From assembly GCF_038594605.1 (NCBI RefSeq), contig NZ_JBCFZM010000001.1, positions 558,001-622,000 on the forward strand: a stretch of DNA of 64,000 nucleotides, given 5' to 3'. The translations under genes and the position numbers were made by a program. How positions within the stretch are numbered: position 1 is the first letter of the stretch; each line of letters opens with the position of its first letter. Below the pieces are notes generated by a model, which did no database searches, had not been told where the DNA came from, and saw only the letters and a list, made by a program, of their open reading frames with translations. This document shows, piece after piece, positions 33,162 through 42,266 of the stretch. Source of the stretch: Alteriqipengyuania bathyomarina_B (GTDB taxonomy: Bacteria > Pseudomonadota > Alphaproteobacteria > Sphingomonadales > Sphingomonadaceae).

Positions 33162-33956
33162 TCACGCGGCGCCCGGGATCGTTGAGGTCCCGGGCGTTTC
33201 GCGTTCTAGCACCCTGCCCTCCCGCACACCTTCCCTGACTCTGGCGAAACACGCGATTCGCACGCTGCGTGCTCCTGCGTCCAGCAGCGCCCGGGTACAG
33301 GCCGCGCTGGTGGCGCCGCTGGTCAGCACATCGTCGACCAGGATCACGTCGCGGCCCTGCACCGCGGCGGCGCCCTTCCGGCTTGTCACGATGCTCGCAC
33401 GCATCATCCGGGCCCGCTCGGCCCGGCCCAATCCACCCAGCATCGGCGTCGAGCGGGTGCGCTTGAGCGCGTCGACCGCCACCGCGTGGCCGGTATGCCC
33501 CGCGACCGCACGCGCGAGCAGTGCCGCCTGGTTGAAGCCGCGCGCCCACAGCCGCGTGCGATGCAGCGGCACCGGCACCAGCAGCGCATTGGCAGGAGCT
33601 GCCGCCAACCGCCCTGCCATCAACCGCCCCATCAGTTTCGCAAGGCCGATACGCCTGCCATGCTTGAACCGCAGGACGAGTTGGCGCGCGCTTTCATTAT
33701 ACATTGCCGCAGCCGCTACCCCCGCATGGTCCGGCGGGAAGGAAAGGCACGCGCCGCACACGCTTTCTTGCGCCGCCGACGGCAAGGGAATCTGGCAACG
33801 GGTACAGGAGGGTTCGCCGGGCAGTTCCAGCTCGCTCCAGCAATTCGCGCAGAGCCCCGGCCCGCTTGCGATCCCCTCGCCGCATAAGGGGCAGCGGGGC
33901 GGATAAACGAAGTCCACCAGCGGGCCGACCGCACGGGAAAGAACGCTTGCGGGCAT
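33162..33956 (-). CDS. ComF family phosphoribosyltransferase-like protein
   Basis: 264 residues. Double zinc finger at the N-terminus (CPLCGEG, LCANCWSEL, CTRCQIPLP, CGACLSFPP), then a type I phosphoribosyltransferase domain with VPVPLHRTRLWARGFNQA and the PRPP motif VILVDDVLTSGATSAAC. ComF is needed for single-strand DNA uptake in competent bacteria, but many non-competent species carry it. A 9-bp hairpin (cgcccggga / tcccgggcg, 33170-33196) covers the last codons. Divergent from the methyltransferase gene with a 42-base gap. Confidence 0.92.
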   Translation of the reverse strand: MPASVLSRAVGPLVDFVYPPRCPLCGEGIASGPGLCANCWSELELPGEPSCTRCQIPLPSAAQESVCGACLSFPPDHAGVAAAAMYNESARQLVLRFKHGRRIGLAKLMGRLMAGRLAAAPANALLVPVPLHRTRLWARGFNQAALLARAVAGHTGHAVAVDALKRTRSTPMLGGLGRAERARMMRASIVTSRKGAAAVQGRDVILVDDVLTSGATSAACTRALLDAGARSVRIACFARVREGVREGRVLERETPGTSTIPGAA

Positions 33957-33998
33957 CTTGGGCTATGCTGCCCAGATGCGCCCATGTAGGCAAGCGCC

Positions 33999-34769
33999 AT
34001 GGCCGAGCGCAGCATCCCCCGTATCTTCAGCCGCCAGCGTCGCATCGCGCGCGCCCTGAGGCACCACAATCTCGCAGGCACCGACGCCAAGGCCGATCCG
34101 GCGGAGCAATTCCTCCGCGCCCAGGCGGCGGAGGACATCCTCGAACGGCTCGACTTCATGCGTTTCGAGCCCTGCCCCGCCCTCCTGATCGGCGACCGGC
34201 CCGGCTTTCTCGGCGGACCGCTCATCCGAGACCGAGGTTTCGGCGTTTGGGATGGCGGGCCGGACACCATCGACGAGGAGACTCCGCACGGAGACGCAGC
34301 CTTCGGTCTCATCGTCAGCCTGTTCACGCTCGACACCGTGAACGACCTGCCCGGCGCGCTGCTTCACTATCGCAATGCCCTGACCCAAGACGGGCTGTTC
34401 ATCGCCCAGTTCACCGGTGCCGGCAGCCTGCCCGCCTTGCGCGGGATCATCCAGGCGGCCGATGGCGAGACCCCGCACGCGCGCATCCATCCTCAGATCG
34501 ACCGGCCTGGCGCCAGCGGCCTGATGAGCCGCGCGGGATTCGCCAAGCACGTGGTCGACAGCCACACGCTCACCGTCCGCTATTCCAGCCTCGACACCTT
34601 GGTCGCAGACCTCAGAGCGCAGGGCCTGGGCAGCGTGCTCGCCGATGCGCCGCCGCCGCTCACCCGCGCAGGCCGCGCCCGCGCCCGGGCCGCCTTCGAC
34701 ACCTTGCGCGAGGATGACGGCAAGGTGAGCGAGACCTTCGAAATCCTCAGCCTGACGGGCTGGCGCTAA
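33999..34769 (+). CDS. Methyltransferase-domain protein (BioC/NDUFAF5-like)
   Basis: 256 residues. Begins IPRIFSRQRRIARALRHHNLA, the N-terminus of the alphaproteobacterial BioC-like group related to mitochondrial NDUFAF5. The SAM motif is degenerate (PALLIGDRPGFLGGPL instead of a clear G-x-G-x-G), while LSLFTLDTVNDLPGALLHYR-like core and FTGAGSLPALRG are kept. NDUFAF5 hydroxylates a complex I subunit rather than methylating, so an unusual activity is possible. Divergent from comF; converges on ppdK. Confidence 0.82.
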   Translation: MAERSIPRIFSRQRRIARALRHHNLAGTDAKADPAEQFLRAQAAEDILERLDFMRFEPCPALLIGDRPGFLGGPLIRDRGFGVWDGGPDTIDEETPHGDAAFGLIVSLFTLDTVNDLPGALLHYRNALTQDGLFIAQFTGAGSLPALRGIIQAADGETPHARIHPQIDRPGASGLMSRAGFAKHVVDSHTLTVRYSSLDTLVADLRAQGLGSVLADAPPPLTRAGRARARAAFDTLREDDGKVSETFEILSLTGWR

Positions 34770-34783
34770 CCCTTCCCCGAAGC

Positions 34784-37450
34784 CTAAGCCTTGAGAGCAG
34801 CCTGGGCCGCCGCGAGCCGCGCGATCGGGACACGGAAGGGCGAGGCGCTGACATAGTCGAGGCCCACCTGCTCGCAGAAAGCGATGCTCGCCGGATCGCC
34901 GCCATGCTCGCCGCAGATGCCCAGCTTGAGCTTGGGATCGGTCTTGCGACCGCGCTCCGCCGCCAGTTCGACGAGCTGGCCCACACCATCCACATCAAGG
35001 CTGACGAAAGGATCGCGCGCGAAGATGCCGCGGTCCACGTAGGTGCCGAGGAACCGGCTCGCGTCGTCGCGGCTCACGCCCAGCGTCGTTTGGGTCAGGT
35101 CGTTGGTGCCGAAGCTGAAGAAGCGCGCTTCCTCTGCAATCTCGCCCGCCATCAGCGCGGCGCGCGGCAGTTCGATCATCGTGCCGACGAGGTATTCAAC
35201 CCGCGTGCCGGTTTCCGCGAACACTTCTTCGGCCACCCGATCGACCAGCGCGCGCAGGATTTCCAGCTCGCGCCGCGTGGCGACCAGCGGGATCATTACT
35301 TCGGGAAGCGGTGCCTCGCCGGTTCTCTCCTTCACAGCGCACACCGCCTCGAATATCGCGCGCGCCTGCATTTCGTAGATTTCGGGATAGGTTATGCCGA
35401 GGCGGCACCCGCGATGGCCGAGCATCGGGTTGAATTCGTGCAGCTCCGCGATCCGCCGTTTGAGCTGTTCCGCCCCCACACCGGTCGCCGCCGCGATATC
35501 GTCGATATCGCTGTCTTCGGAGGGCAGGAATTCGTGCAGCGGCGGGTCGAGCAGGCGGATCGTGCACGGCAGGCCCGCCATCACCTCGAAGATCGCTTCG
35601 AAATCGCTGCGCTGTTCGGGCAGCAGCTTGGTGAGCGCGGCGCGGCGGCCATCCTCACGTTCGGCAAGGATCATCTCGCGCACCGCCATGATGCGGTCGG
35701 CGTCGAAGAACATATGTTCGGTCCGGCACAGGCCGATGCCTTCCGCGCCGAAGCTGCGTGCGGTCTTGCAGTCCTCGGGCGTTTCGGCGTTGGTCCGCAC
35801 GCCCATCCGGCGCGCTTCGTCGGCCCACTCCATAACCTTGGCGAAATCGCCGGCCAGTTCGGGCTCGATCGTGTCGACCTGGCCGCGCATGACCTGCCCG
35901 TTGCCACCGTCGAGCGTCACGACATCGCCCTCTGCCAGCTCGGCCGAGCCGATCCTGAGGGTGCGCGCCTTGCGGTCGATCGAAACGCCGCTCGCGCCCG
36001 AAACGCAGGGACGGCCCATGCCGCGCGCGACCACCGCCGCGTGGCTCGTCATCCCGCCGCGCGCGGTCAGGATGCCCTTGGCCGCATGCATGCCGTGGAT
36101 GTCTTCGGGCGAGGTTTCGACGCGCACGAGGATCACCGCATCGCCACGATTGGCCCACAACTCGGCAGTATCCGCGTCGAGCGCGATCTTGCCCGAAGCC
36201 GCGCCCGGCGATGCAGGGAGGCCCTTGGTCAGAATATCGCGCGCGGCATCGGGGTCGAGCGTCGGGTGGAGCAGCTGATCGAGCGCCATCGGATCGATCC
36301 GCAGCACCGCCGTCTTGCGGTCGATAAGCCCCTCGCTTTCCATCTCCACCGCCATCTTGAGCGCGGCCTTTGCGGTGCGCTTGCCGGTGCGGGTCTGGAG
36401 CAGGAACAGCTGGCCCTGCTGCACCGTGAACTCGATATCCTGCATATCCTTGTAGTGCTTTTCGAGCAGGTCGAACACGCGGGCGAGCTCTTCGTAAGCC
36501 GCGGGCATGGCCTCTTCCATGCTCGGCTTGTCGGCCCCGGCTTCCTCGCGCCGCGCCTTGGTGAGGTATTGCGGCGTGCGGATGCCCGCGACTACGTCCT
36601 CACCCTGCGCGTTCACCAGCCATTCGCCGTAGTAGTACTTCTCGCCGGTCGAAGGGTCGCGGGTGAAGGCGACGCCGGTCGCGCTGTCGTCACCCATGTT
36701 GCCGAACACCATCGCCTGCACGTTCACTGCTGTGCCGAGGTCGTGCGGAATGTCATTCAACCGGCGATAGATCTTCGCCCGCTCGCTATCCCAGCTGTCG
36801 AACACTGCGCGGATCGCGCCCCAGAGCTGCGTGTCCACATCCTGCGGGAAAGGCTTGTCCTGTTCGTTCGCGACGATCTTCAGATATTCGCGCGTTAGCT
36901 CTTCCCAGTGCGAGGCTTCCATCTCGGTATCCGAGTAGAAGCCATTATCCTCGCGCATGATCTCCAGCGCTTCTTCGAACAGGCCGTGATCGATGCCGAG
37001 CACGACGTCCGAATACATCTGGATGAACCGGCGGTAGCTGTCCCACGCGAAGCGCGCGTCGCCGCTGGTCTCAGCCAGCCCCTTCACCGTCTCGTCGTTG
37101 AGGCCGAGGTTGAGGACCGTGTCCATCATCCCGGGCATCGAGATCGCCGCGCCCGAACGGACCGAAACCAGCAGCGGGTCCGCCGCATCGCCCAGTTTCT
37201 TGCCGACCGTCTGCTCCACATGCGCGACACCCTTGGCCACCGCATCGTGCAGCTCGGCGGGAAAGTCGCCGCCCAGATCGAGATAGCGCAGGCATTCCTC
37301 GGTGGTGATCGTGAAGCCGGGAGGCACCGGCAGGCCGATACTCGCCATTTCGGCAAGGTTGGCACCCTTGCCACCGGTGATGGTCTTGTCCTTCTGGCGC
37401 GCATCCGAATGATCCGCGTTGCCGCCGAAGTGGTAGACTGTCTGGGTCAT
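34784..37450 (-). CDS. ppdK: Pyruvate, phosphate dikinase
   Basis: 888 residues, full length. Interconverts pyruvate, ATP and Pi with PEP, AMP and PPi. N-terminal ATP-grasp domain (GGKGANLAEMASIGLPVPPGF at the start), central phosphohistidine domain with catalytic H470 in GGMTSHAAVVARGMG, and C-terminal PEP/pyruvate TIM barrel (GICGEHGGDPAS near 838 with the conserved Cys). An agga site precedes the ATG. In heterotrophs it serves gluconeogenesis or PPi-linked glycolysis. Its short upstream gap carries two TGTCAG half-sites. Same strand as glyS-glyQ, 57 bases downstream. Confidence 0.97.
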   Translation of the reverse strand: MTQTVYHFGGNADHSDARQKDKTITGGKGANLAEMASIGLPVPPGFTITTEECLRYLDLGGDFPAELHDAVAKGVAHVEQTVGKKLGDAADPLLVSVRSGAAISMPGMMDTVLNLGLNDETVKGLAETSGDARFAWDSYRRFIQMYSDVVLGIDHGLFEEALEIMREDNGFYSDTEMEASHWEELTREYLKIVANEQDKPFPQDVDTQLWGAIRAVFDSWDSERAKIYRRLNDIPHDLGTAVNVQAMVFGNMGDDSATGVAFTRDPSTGEKYYYGEWLVNAQGEDVVAGIRTPQYLTKARREEAGADKPSMEEAMPAAYEELARVFDLLEKHYKDMQDIEFTVQQGQLFLLQTRTGKRTAKAALKMAVEMESEGLIDRKTAVLRIDPMALDQLLHPTLDPDAARDILTKGLPASPGAASGKIALDADTAELWANRGDAVILVRVETSPEDIHGMHAAKGILTARGGMTSHAAVVARGMGRPCVSGASGVSIDRKARTLRIGSAELAEGDVVTLDGGNGQVMRGQVDTIEPELAGDFAKVMEWADEARRMGVRTNAETPEDCKTARSFGAEGIGLCRTEHMFFDADRIMAVREMILAEREDGRRAALTKLLPEQRSDFEAIFEVMAGLPCTIRLLDPPLHEFLPSEDSDIDDIAAATGVGAEQLKRRIAELHEFNPMLGHRGCRLGITYPEIYEMQARAIFEAVCAVKERTGEAPLPEVMIPLVATRRELEILRALVDRVAEEVFAETGTRVEYLVGTMIELPRAALMAGEIAEEARFFSFGTNDLTQTTLGVSRDDASRFLGTYVDRGIFARDPFVSLDVDGVGQLVELAAERGRKTDPKLKLGICGEHGGDPASIAFCEQVGLDYVSASPFRVPIARLAAAQAALKA

Positions 37451-37507
37451 TTCGATCCTATCCCGGTAACTGCTGACACACCTGACACAGTGTTCAGGCG
37501 CTAAAAA

Positions 37508-40003
37508 CTATCCCTCGATTTTCCCGAAATCCGCCACCTGGTGGACCGCATCGCGGAACCGCGCGAGCAGGCCGAGCCGTGCGCTGCGCTTGGCTTCGTC
37601 GGGGTCGTTGACGGTGACGGTCTCGAAGAAATCATCGATCGGCTTCCTCAGGCTGGCAAGTGCGGACATGGCATCGGCGAAACGCTCTTCCTGTACCGCC
37701 GTTTCGGCCTGCGGCCCTGCGGTATCGAGCGCATCGATCAGCGCCTTCTCGGCCGGTTCGGGCGTGTAGGACAGGGCTTTACCAGCCAGGTGCTTTTTGC
37801 GCTCTTCCATCTGCGCGGCGACGATGTCCCTCATGTCGGGATCGTCGACCAGCACCAGCGGGTCTTCCTCGCCATTCTGCGGCACGTCGTCGTCGGCGCC
37901 CTGCCAGTCTTCCTTCTTGAGGATATTCGCCGCGCGCTTGTACCCGGCGAGCAGGTTCTGGCCGTCCTCGGTCTCCATGAAGCTCTGGAGCGCGTGGACG
38001 CGGGCGAGCAGGCGAACGAGATCGTCCTCCCCGCCAAGCGCGAACACCGCGTCGATCAGGTCGTGACGGACGCCCGCTTCGCGCTGCTGCACCTTGAGGC
38101 GGTCGGTGAGAAAACTCAGTAATTGCGCTTGAACCGCAACCAAGCGGTCCATGTAAGCTTTGAAGCCCTCTAATTCGCCGATAACTTCGTCAGCCATCAA
38201 CTGACTTATCTTTTTCCCGTACGCACCTTCGCTTTGCGCGTCGAAAATAGCGGGAATGTGAGCCTTCATCTTTTTTAGACGCTGCTCAAATTCTGCGCTT
38301 CCGCCGACCAGATTGGTTGTTTTTACGATAGCTCGATTAAGCGGCATGCGAAGCTCAGCGTGTTGGCACAGAGCAAGAAACGACAACGCTGACCGTCGGA
38401 GAGCAAACGGATCTTTGGACCCGGTAGGCTGCTGATCGATCCAAAAAAAACTGACCAACGTATCCAGCTTGTCCGCCAGACTCACCGCCACCGTCACCGG
38501 AGCCGTCGGCACATCGTCGCCCTGCCCGACCGGCTTGTAGTGATCGCGGATCGCGTCAGCCACTGCATCGGGCAGGCCCTCGGCGCGGGCGTAGTAGCCG
38601 CCCATAAGACCTTGCAATTCCGGAAATTCGCCGACCATCTCGGTGACGAGGTCGGCCTTGCACAGCCGCGCGGCCTGTTCGGCCCAATCCGCAAGTCGAG
38701 AATTGTCGGCCAGTTCTTCCCGATCCTCCCCCGCTGGGGGAGGGGGACCATCCGCAGGATGGTGGAGGGGCACGTTCCCCGCACGCACGCCGTGGTCGGT
38801 CGGAGCGGCTGAGGGTGCCCCTCCACCACCCCGGATCGGGTCCGGGGTGGTCCCCCTCCCCGTTTCGGGGAGGATTATCCCCTCTTCGACCAGCCAGCGG
38901 GCCAGCTTGGCGACGCGCTCGACCTTGTCGGCGACGGTGCCCAGCTTCTCGTGGAAGGTGATCCGCGCCAATCCCTCGGCGTGCTGCGCGAGGGTTTTCT
39001 TCTGGTCGACCTCCCAGAAGAAGCGCGCGTCGGAGAGTCGCGCGGCGAGGACCTTGCGGTTGCCGTCGACGATGGCCGCCCCGCCGTCCGCCGCCTCGAT
39101 ATTGGCGGTGCAGATGAAGGCGTTGGCGAGCGTGCCTTGCGCGTCCTCGCACACGAAATACTTCTGGTTGACCCGCGCGGTGAGCTGGATCGTCTCGGGC
39201 GGGACGGTGAGGAAATCCTCCTCGAACCGGCCGAGCAGCGGGATCGGCCATTCGGTCAGGCCCGCATTCTCGACCACCAGCCCCTCGTCCTCGACCAGGC
39301 TCAGCCCCGCCTCCGACGCGACCTGCGCCGCGCCCTTGCGGATCAGTGCGGCGCGTTCCTCGTGGTCGACGATGACATGTGCGGCGCGCAGCTTCACCGC
39401 GTAGTCGTCCGCATCGCCGATGGTGATGTCGCCCGAGTGGTGAAAGCGGTGGCCCAGCGTGACCGCCCCGCTCGTGACCCCATGCACCTCGCATTCGACG
39501 ACCTCGTCGCCCAGCAGCGCGACGATGCCGGACAGAGGCCGCACCCAGCGCATGCTTTCGGTCGAGATCGACGCCGCGCCCCAGCGCATCGACTTTGGCC
39601 AGGCGAAGTCGCGGATGATGGCCGGGATCGCCTCGGCCAGCACGTCGCGCACCGCCCTGCCCGGCGTGTCGATAACCGCGAAGTACGTCTCGCGGCCCTT
39701 CACTTCGCGCACTTCGAGCTGGTCGCGCGTAACGCCGTTCTTGCGGCAGAAGCCATCGACCGCCTGATCGGGCGCGCCCACCGGCGGGCCCTTGGCTTCC
39801 TCGCTGACGGCCTGCGTCTCGGTCGGCAGCCCCCGCGCAATCAGCGCGAGGCGGCGCGGGGTCGACCAGACGGTGATCTCGCCCATGGAAACGCCGGCGG
39901 CGTCCATTTCGCGCCGGAACAGCTTTTCCAGTTCCTTGCGCGCACCCGCCTGCATCCGTGCGGGGATTTCTTCGGAGCGCAGTTCGAGGAGGAAATCGGT
40001 CAT
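37508..40003 (-). CDS. glyS: Glycine--tRNA ligase beta subunit, with an in-frame repeat insertion
   Basis: 831 residues from the ATG at 40003. N-terminus FLLELRSEEIPARM, core segments HEKLGTVADKVERV, ADLVTEMVGEFPELQG and the C-terminal anticodon-binding region (RHDLIDAVFALGGEDDL) are standard GlyS. Residues about 377-427 (38724-38876) are not: they are the in-frame translation of an extragenic palindromic repeat, rich in Gly and Pro (GGGGAPSAAP, DGPPPPAG). Residues about 515-634 are encoded by DNA of about 50% GC, unlike the 65-70% around it. The frame stays open, so the protein is probably made and works with GlyQ. Confidence 0.93.
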   Translation of the reverse strand: MTDFLLELRSEEIPARMQAGARKELEKLFRREMDAAGVSMGEITVWSTPRRLALIARGLPTETQAVSEEAKGPPVGAPDQAVDGFCRKNGVTRDQLEVREVKGRETYFAVIDTPGRAVRDVLAEAIPAIIRDFAWPKSMRWGAASISTESMRWVRPLSGIVALLGDEVVECEVHGVTSGAVTLGHRFHHSGDITIGDADDYAVKLRAAHVIVDHEERAALIRKGAAQVASEAGLSLVEDEGLVVENAGLTEWPIPLLGRFEEDFLTVPPETIQLTARVNQKYFVCEDAQGTLANAFICTANIEAADGGAAIVDGNRKVLAARLSDARFFWEVDQKKTLAQHAEGLARITFHEKLGTVADKVERVAKLARWLVEEGIILPETGRGTTPDPIRGGGGAPSAAPTDHGVRAGNVPLHHPADGPPPPAGEDREELADNSRLADWAEQAARLCKADLVTEMVGEFPELQGLMGGYYARAEGLPDAVADAIRDHYKPVGQGDDVPTAPVTVAVSLADKLDTLVSFFWIDQQPTGSKDPFALRRSALSFLALCQHAELRMPLNRAIVKTTNLVGGSAEFEQRLKKMKAHIPAIFDAQSEGAYGKKISQLMADEVIGELEGFKAYMDRLVAVQAQLLSFLTDRLKVQQREAGVRHDLIDAVFALGGEDDLVRLLARVHALQSFMETEDGQNLLAGYKRAANILKKEDWQGADDDVPQNGEEDPLVLVDDPDMRDIVAAQMEERKKHLAGKALSYTPEPAEKALIDALDTAGPQAETAVQEERFADAMSALASLRKPIDDFFETVTVNDPDEAKRSARLGLLARFRDAVHQVADFGKIEG
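38724..38876. repeat. REP-like element inside glyS
   Basis: About 153 bases with hairpin cctcccccgctgggggagg at one end, cctccccgtttcggggagg at the other, and inner arms accatccgcaggatggt and ccaccccggatcgggtccgg. The same architecture occurs at 40008-40147 between glyQ and glyS. Its length of 51 codons with no stop on the glyS strand keeps the gene in frame. Confidence 0.85.
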
Positions 40004-40007
40004 AGTT

Positions 40008-40147
40008 CCTCCCCCCACCGGGGGAGGGGGACCAGCCGCGGGCTGGTGGAGGGGCGCCTTCCCCGTTTCAGGGAAGCGGTCGTTCGTTTCGAGGCACGTT
40101 GCCCCTCCACCATGCTGCGCATGGTCCCCCTCCCCGTTTCGGGGAGG
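40008..40147. repeat. REP-like element in the glyQ-glyS gap
   Basis: About 140 bases: hairpin cctccccccaccgggggagg, arms gaccagccgcgggctggt and accatgctgcgcatggt, flanking gaggggc / gcccctc, and terminal cctccccgtttcggggagg. It fills most of the glyQ-glyS gap and its end overlaps the expected glyS Shine-Dalgarno (ggagg just before the ATG comes from the element). Confidence 0.85.
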
Positions 40148-40163
40148 ATTTGCGCGATCCCAA

Positions 40164-41066
40164 TCACAGCGACCACTCCGGATATTTCTCGGCCCATTCG
40201 GGCGCTTTCAGCTCGGCGTATTTCTCGCAGGAACCGCGCGCGAGGTCGCGGACGCGGCCCATGTAGCTCGCGCGTTCCTGCACCGAAATCACGCCGCGCG
40301 CCTGCAACAGGTTGAAAATGTGGCTCGCTTCCACCGCCTGTTCGTAGGCGGCGATGGGGACATTGTTGGCGAGCGCGTTCTCGCACTCCTTCTCCGCCTT
40401 GGCGAAGAGATCGAACAGCGCATCGGTCTCCGCGACCTCGAAGTTCCACTTCGACATCTGCTTCTCGTTTTCGAGAAACACGTCTCCATAGGTTGTGCCA
40501 CGGCCGTTGAAGTTCAGGTCGTACACATTGTCGACGCCCTGGATGTACATCGCGAGGCGCTCCAGCCCGTAGGTCAACTCGCCCGCGACCGGCTTGCAGT
40601 CGAACCCGCCCATCTGCTGAAAATAGGTGAACTGGGTCACCTCCATCCCGTCGCACCAGACTTCCCAGCCCAGCCCCCATGCGCCGAGCGTGGGCGATTC
40701 CCAGTCATCCTCGACGAAGCGGATATCATGCTTGAGCGGATCGATCCCGATCACCCGCAGCGATTCCAGATAGAGGTTCTGGATGTCCGGCGGGCTCGGC
40801 TTCAGGATCACCTGATACTGGTAGTAGTGCTGCAGCCGGTTCGGGTTCTCGCCATAGCGACCGTCGGTGGGCCGGCGGCACGGTTGCACGAAGGCGGCAT
40901 TCCACGGCTCCGGGCCCAGCGCGCGAAGCGTGGTCGCGGTGTGGAACGTGCCCGCACCCATCCGCATGTCGTAGGGTTGCAGGATGACACATCCCTGCGC
41001 CGCCCAGAAATCGTGCAGCGTGAGGATCATGTCCTGAAAACTGTTTGTCGGATCGCGGGTCGTCAT
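40164..41066 (-). CDS. glyQ: Glycine--tRNA ligase alpha subunit
   Basis: 300 residues from the ATG at 41066; in-frame ATGs at 41081 and 41105 would add 5 or 13 residues. GlyQ core: SFQDMILTLHDFWAAQGCVI, QPYDMRMGAGTFHTATTLRA, QPCRRPTDGRYGENPNR and LGWEVWCDGMEVTQFTYFQQ, the class II catalytic domain that activates glycine. First gene of glyQ-glyS-ppdK on the minus strand, though the 160-base repeat-filled gap to glyS is unusual for such a pair. Confidence 0.95.
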   Translation of the reverse strand: MTTRDPTNSFQDMILTLHDFWAAQGCVILQPYDMRMGAGTFHTATTLRALGPEPWNAAFVQPCRRPTDGRYGENPNRLQHYYQYQVILKPSPPDIQNLYLESLRVIGIDPLKHDIRFVEDDWESPTLGAWGLGWEVWCDGMEVTQFTYFQQMGGFDCKPVAGELTYGLERLAMYIQGVDNVYDLNFNGRGTTYGDVFLENEKQMSKWNFEVAETDALFDLFAKAEKECENALANNVPIAAYEQAVEASHIFNLLQARGVISVQERASYMGRVRDLARGSCEKYAELKAPEWAEKYPEWSL

Positions 41067-41180
41067 CGTGCCTGCGGCCATGGCGAACCCGCGCGAAAGC
41101 GTCAACGGCGGCGCGCACGGCTACACACGTTGACGCATCGCCGGGATCGGGCGATGACCGGGATGTGCGAGGGGGGACGA

Positions 41181-42200
41181 ATGCGGATACACAATATTGG
41201 TGCGGCGCTCGCCGCGGTGGCGCTCCTCGCCCTGCCCCTCGCTGCTTGGGCGGCGGACGAGCCAAAAAGCGCGGGGATCGCGCAACAGGCGAAGGGCAGC
41301 GACCCTGCGCCGGGCCCTGCACCGACCCCCGTTATCGTCCAGGATTACGAGCCCAATCCGGCGATCTGGCGGCTCGCGGACGAAGACACGACGATCTACC
41401 TCTTCGGGACGATCCATATTCTGCCCGAAGGGTTTGCCTGGCGCACCGCGCAATTCGATGCAATCGCGGCGGGGGCAGACGAGCTTGTCGTCGAATCGTC
41501 GGACGCGGACCTCGAGGGAGAGGAATTCCAGGCCGCGATCTACGACCTGCTCTTCCCCTCCGATAACCGCATGCCGACCTCACAGGCACTCTCGCCCGAA
41601 GCGGCGGACAAATGGCGCAAGCTTGCCGAAATTTCCGAGCTGCCGTTTGAGTTCATCGACTCGATCCCGCCCATGCTCGTGATGCTCATGGTGGGCGTGG
41701 ACTTCTCCTACGATACCGGTTCGATGTCGGAAGCAGGAGTGGAGACCGTCCTCGAGGCGGAATTCGCGCAAGCGGGAAAGCCGATCATCTCGATCGAGGA
41801 TCCGGTGCCCGTACTGCGCGATCTGCTGGGTATCGACGAGCAGCTGATGATTGCGCAGCTTGAAACGGACCTCGCGGAGTGGGACGGGCAGAGCATCGAC
41901 AGCCTGCTGTTCGAGGAAGATTTCGCTTCAGCACCCGACGGTGACCTGTTCGCGCTGGAGCATTCGTGGGCTCGCGGCGAGGTCGGCGCGGAGAATCTGT
42001 TCAGCGATACTCCGTTCGAGATGGCCATGCAGGATGCCCTGATCACCAAGCGTAACCGGGCGTGGGCCGAATGGCTCGACACGCGGCTCGATCAGCCCGG
42101 AGTCGTGCTGGTCGCAGTGGGTGCGGGGCATTTCGAAGGCTCCGATTCGGTGCAGAACATGCTGGCCGAGCGCGGCCTGACCCCCACACGCATAAACTGA
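41181..42200 (+). CDS. TraB/GumN family protein (copy 1)
   Basis: 339 residues from the ATG at 41181 with a ggggggac site. Signal peptide about 1-24 (ALPLAAWAADE). TraB/GumN (TIKI-like) fold: first G-x-x-H in YLFGTIHILP, second in VAVGAGHFEG, and the Asn-Arg segment KRNRAWAEWLD before it. TIKI relatives are metalloproteases; a periplasmic protease is plausible. Two more family members lie at 45443 and 46402. Divergent from glyQ. Confidence 0.88.
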   Translation: MRIHNIGAALAAVALLALPLAAWAADEPKSAGIAQQAKGSDPAPGPAPTPVIVQDYEPNPAIWRLADEDTTIYLFGTIHILPEGFAWRTAQFDAIAAGADELVVESSDADLEGEEFQAAIYDLLFPSDNRMPTSQALSPEAADKWRKLAEISELPFEFIDSIPPMLVMLMVGVDFSYDTGSMSEAGVETVLEAEFAQAGKPIISIEDPVPVLRDLLGIDEQLMIAQLETDLAEWDGQSIDSLLFEEDFASAPDGDLFALEHSWARGEVGAENLFSDTPFEMAMQDALITKRNRAWAEWLDTRLDQPGVVLVAVGAGHFEGSDSVQNMLAERGLTPTRIN

Positions 42201-42266
42201 ATGTCCAGCAATTTGAGCATCCTAGCCGCACTTTGCGGCTCGCCCTGTCATGCCTGCAGCACTTTT

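Noticed and set aside
37508..40003. glyS as a frameshifted pseudogene because of odd mid-protein sequence
   Set aside because: The frame is open from start to stop and family motifs continue on both sides; the odd part is an in-frame repeat.
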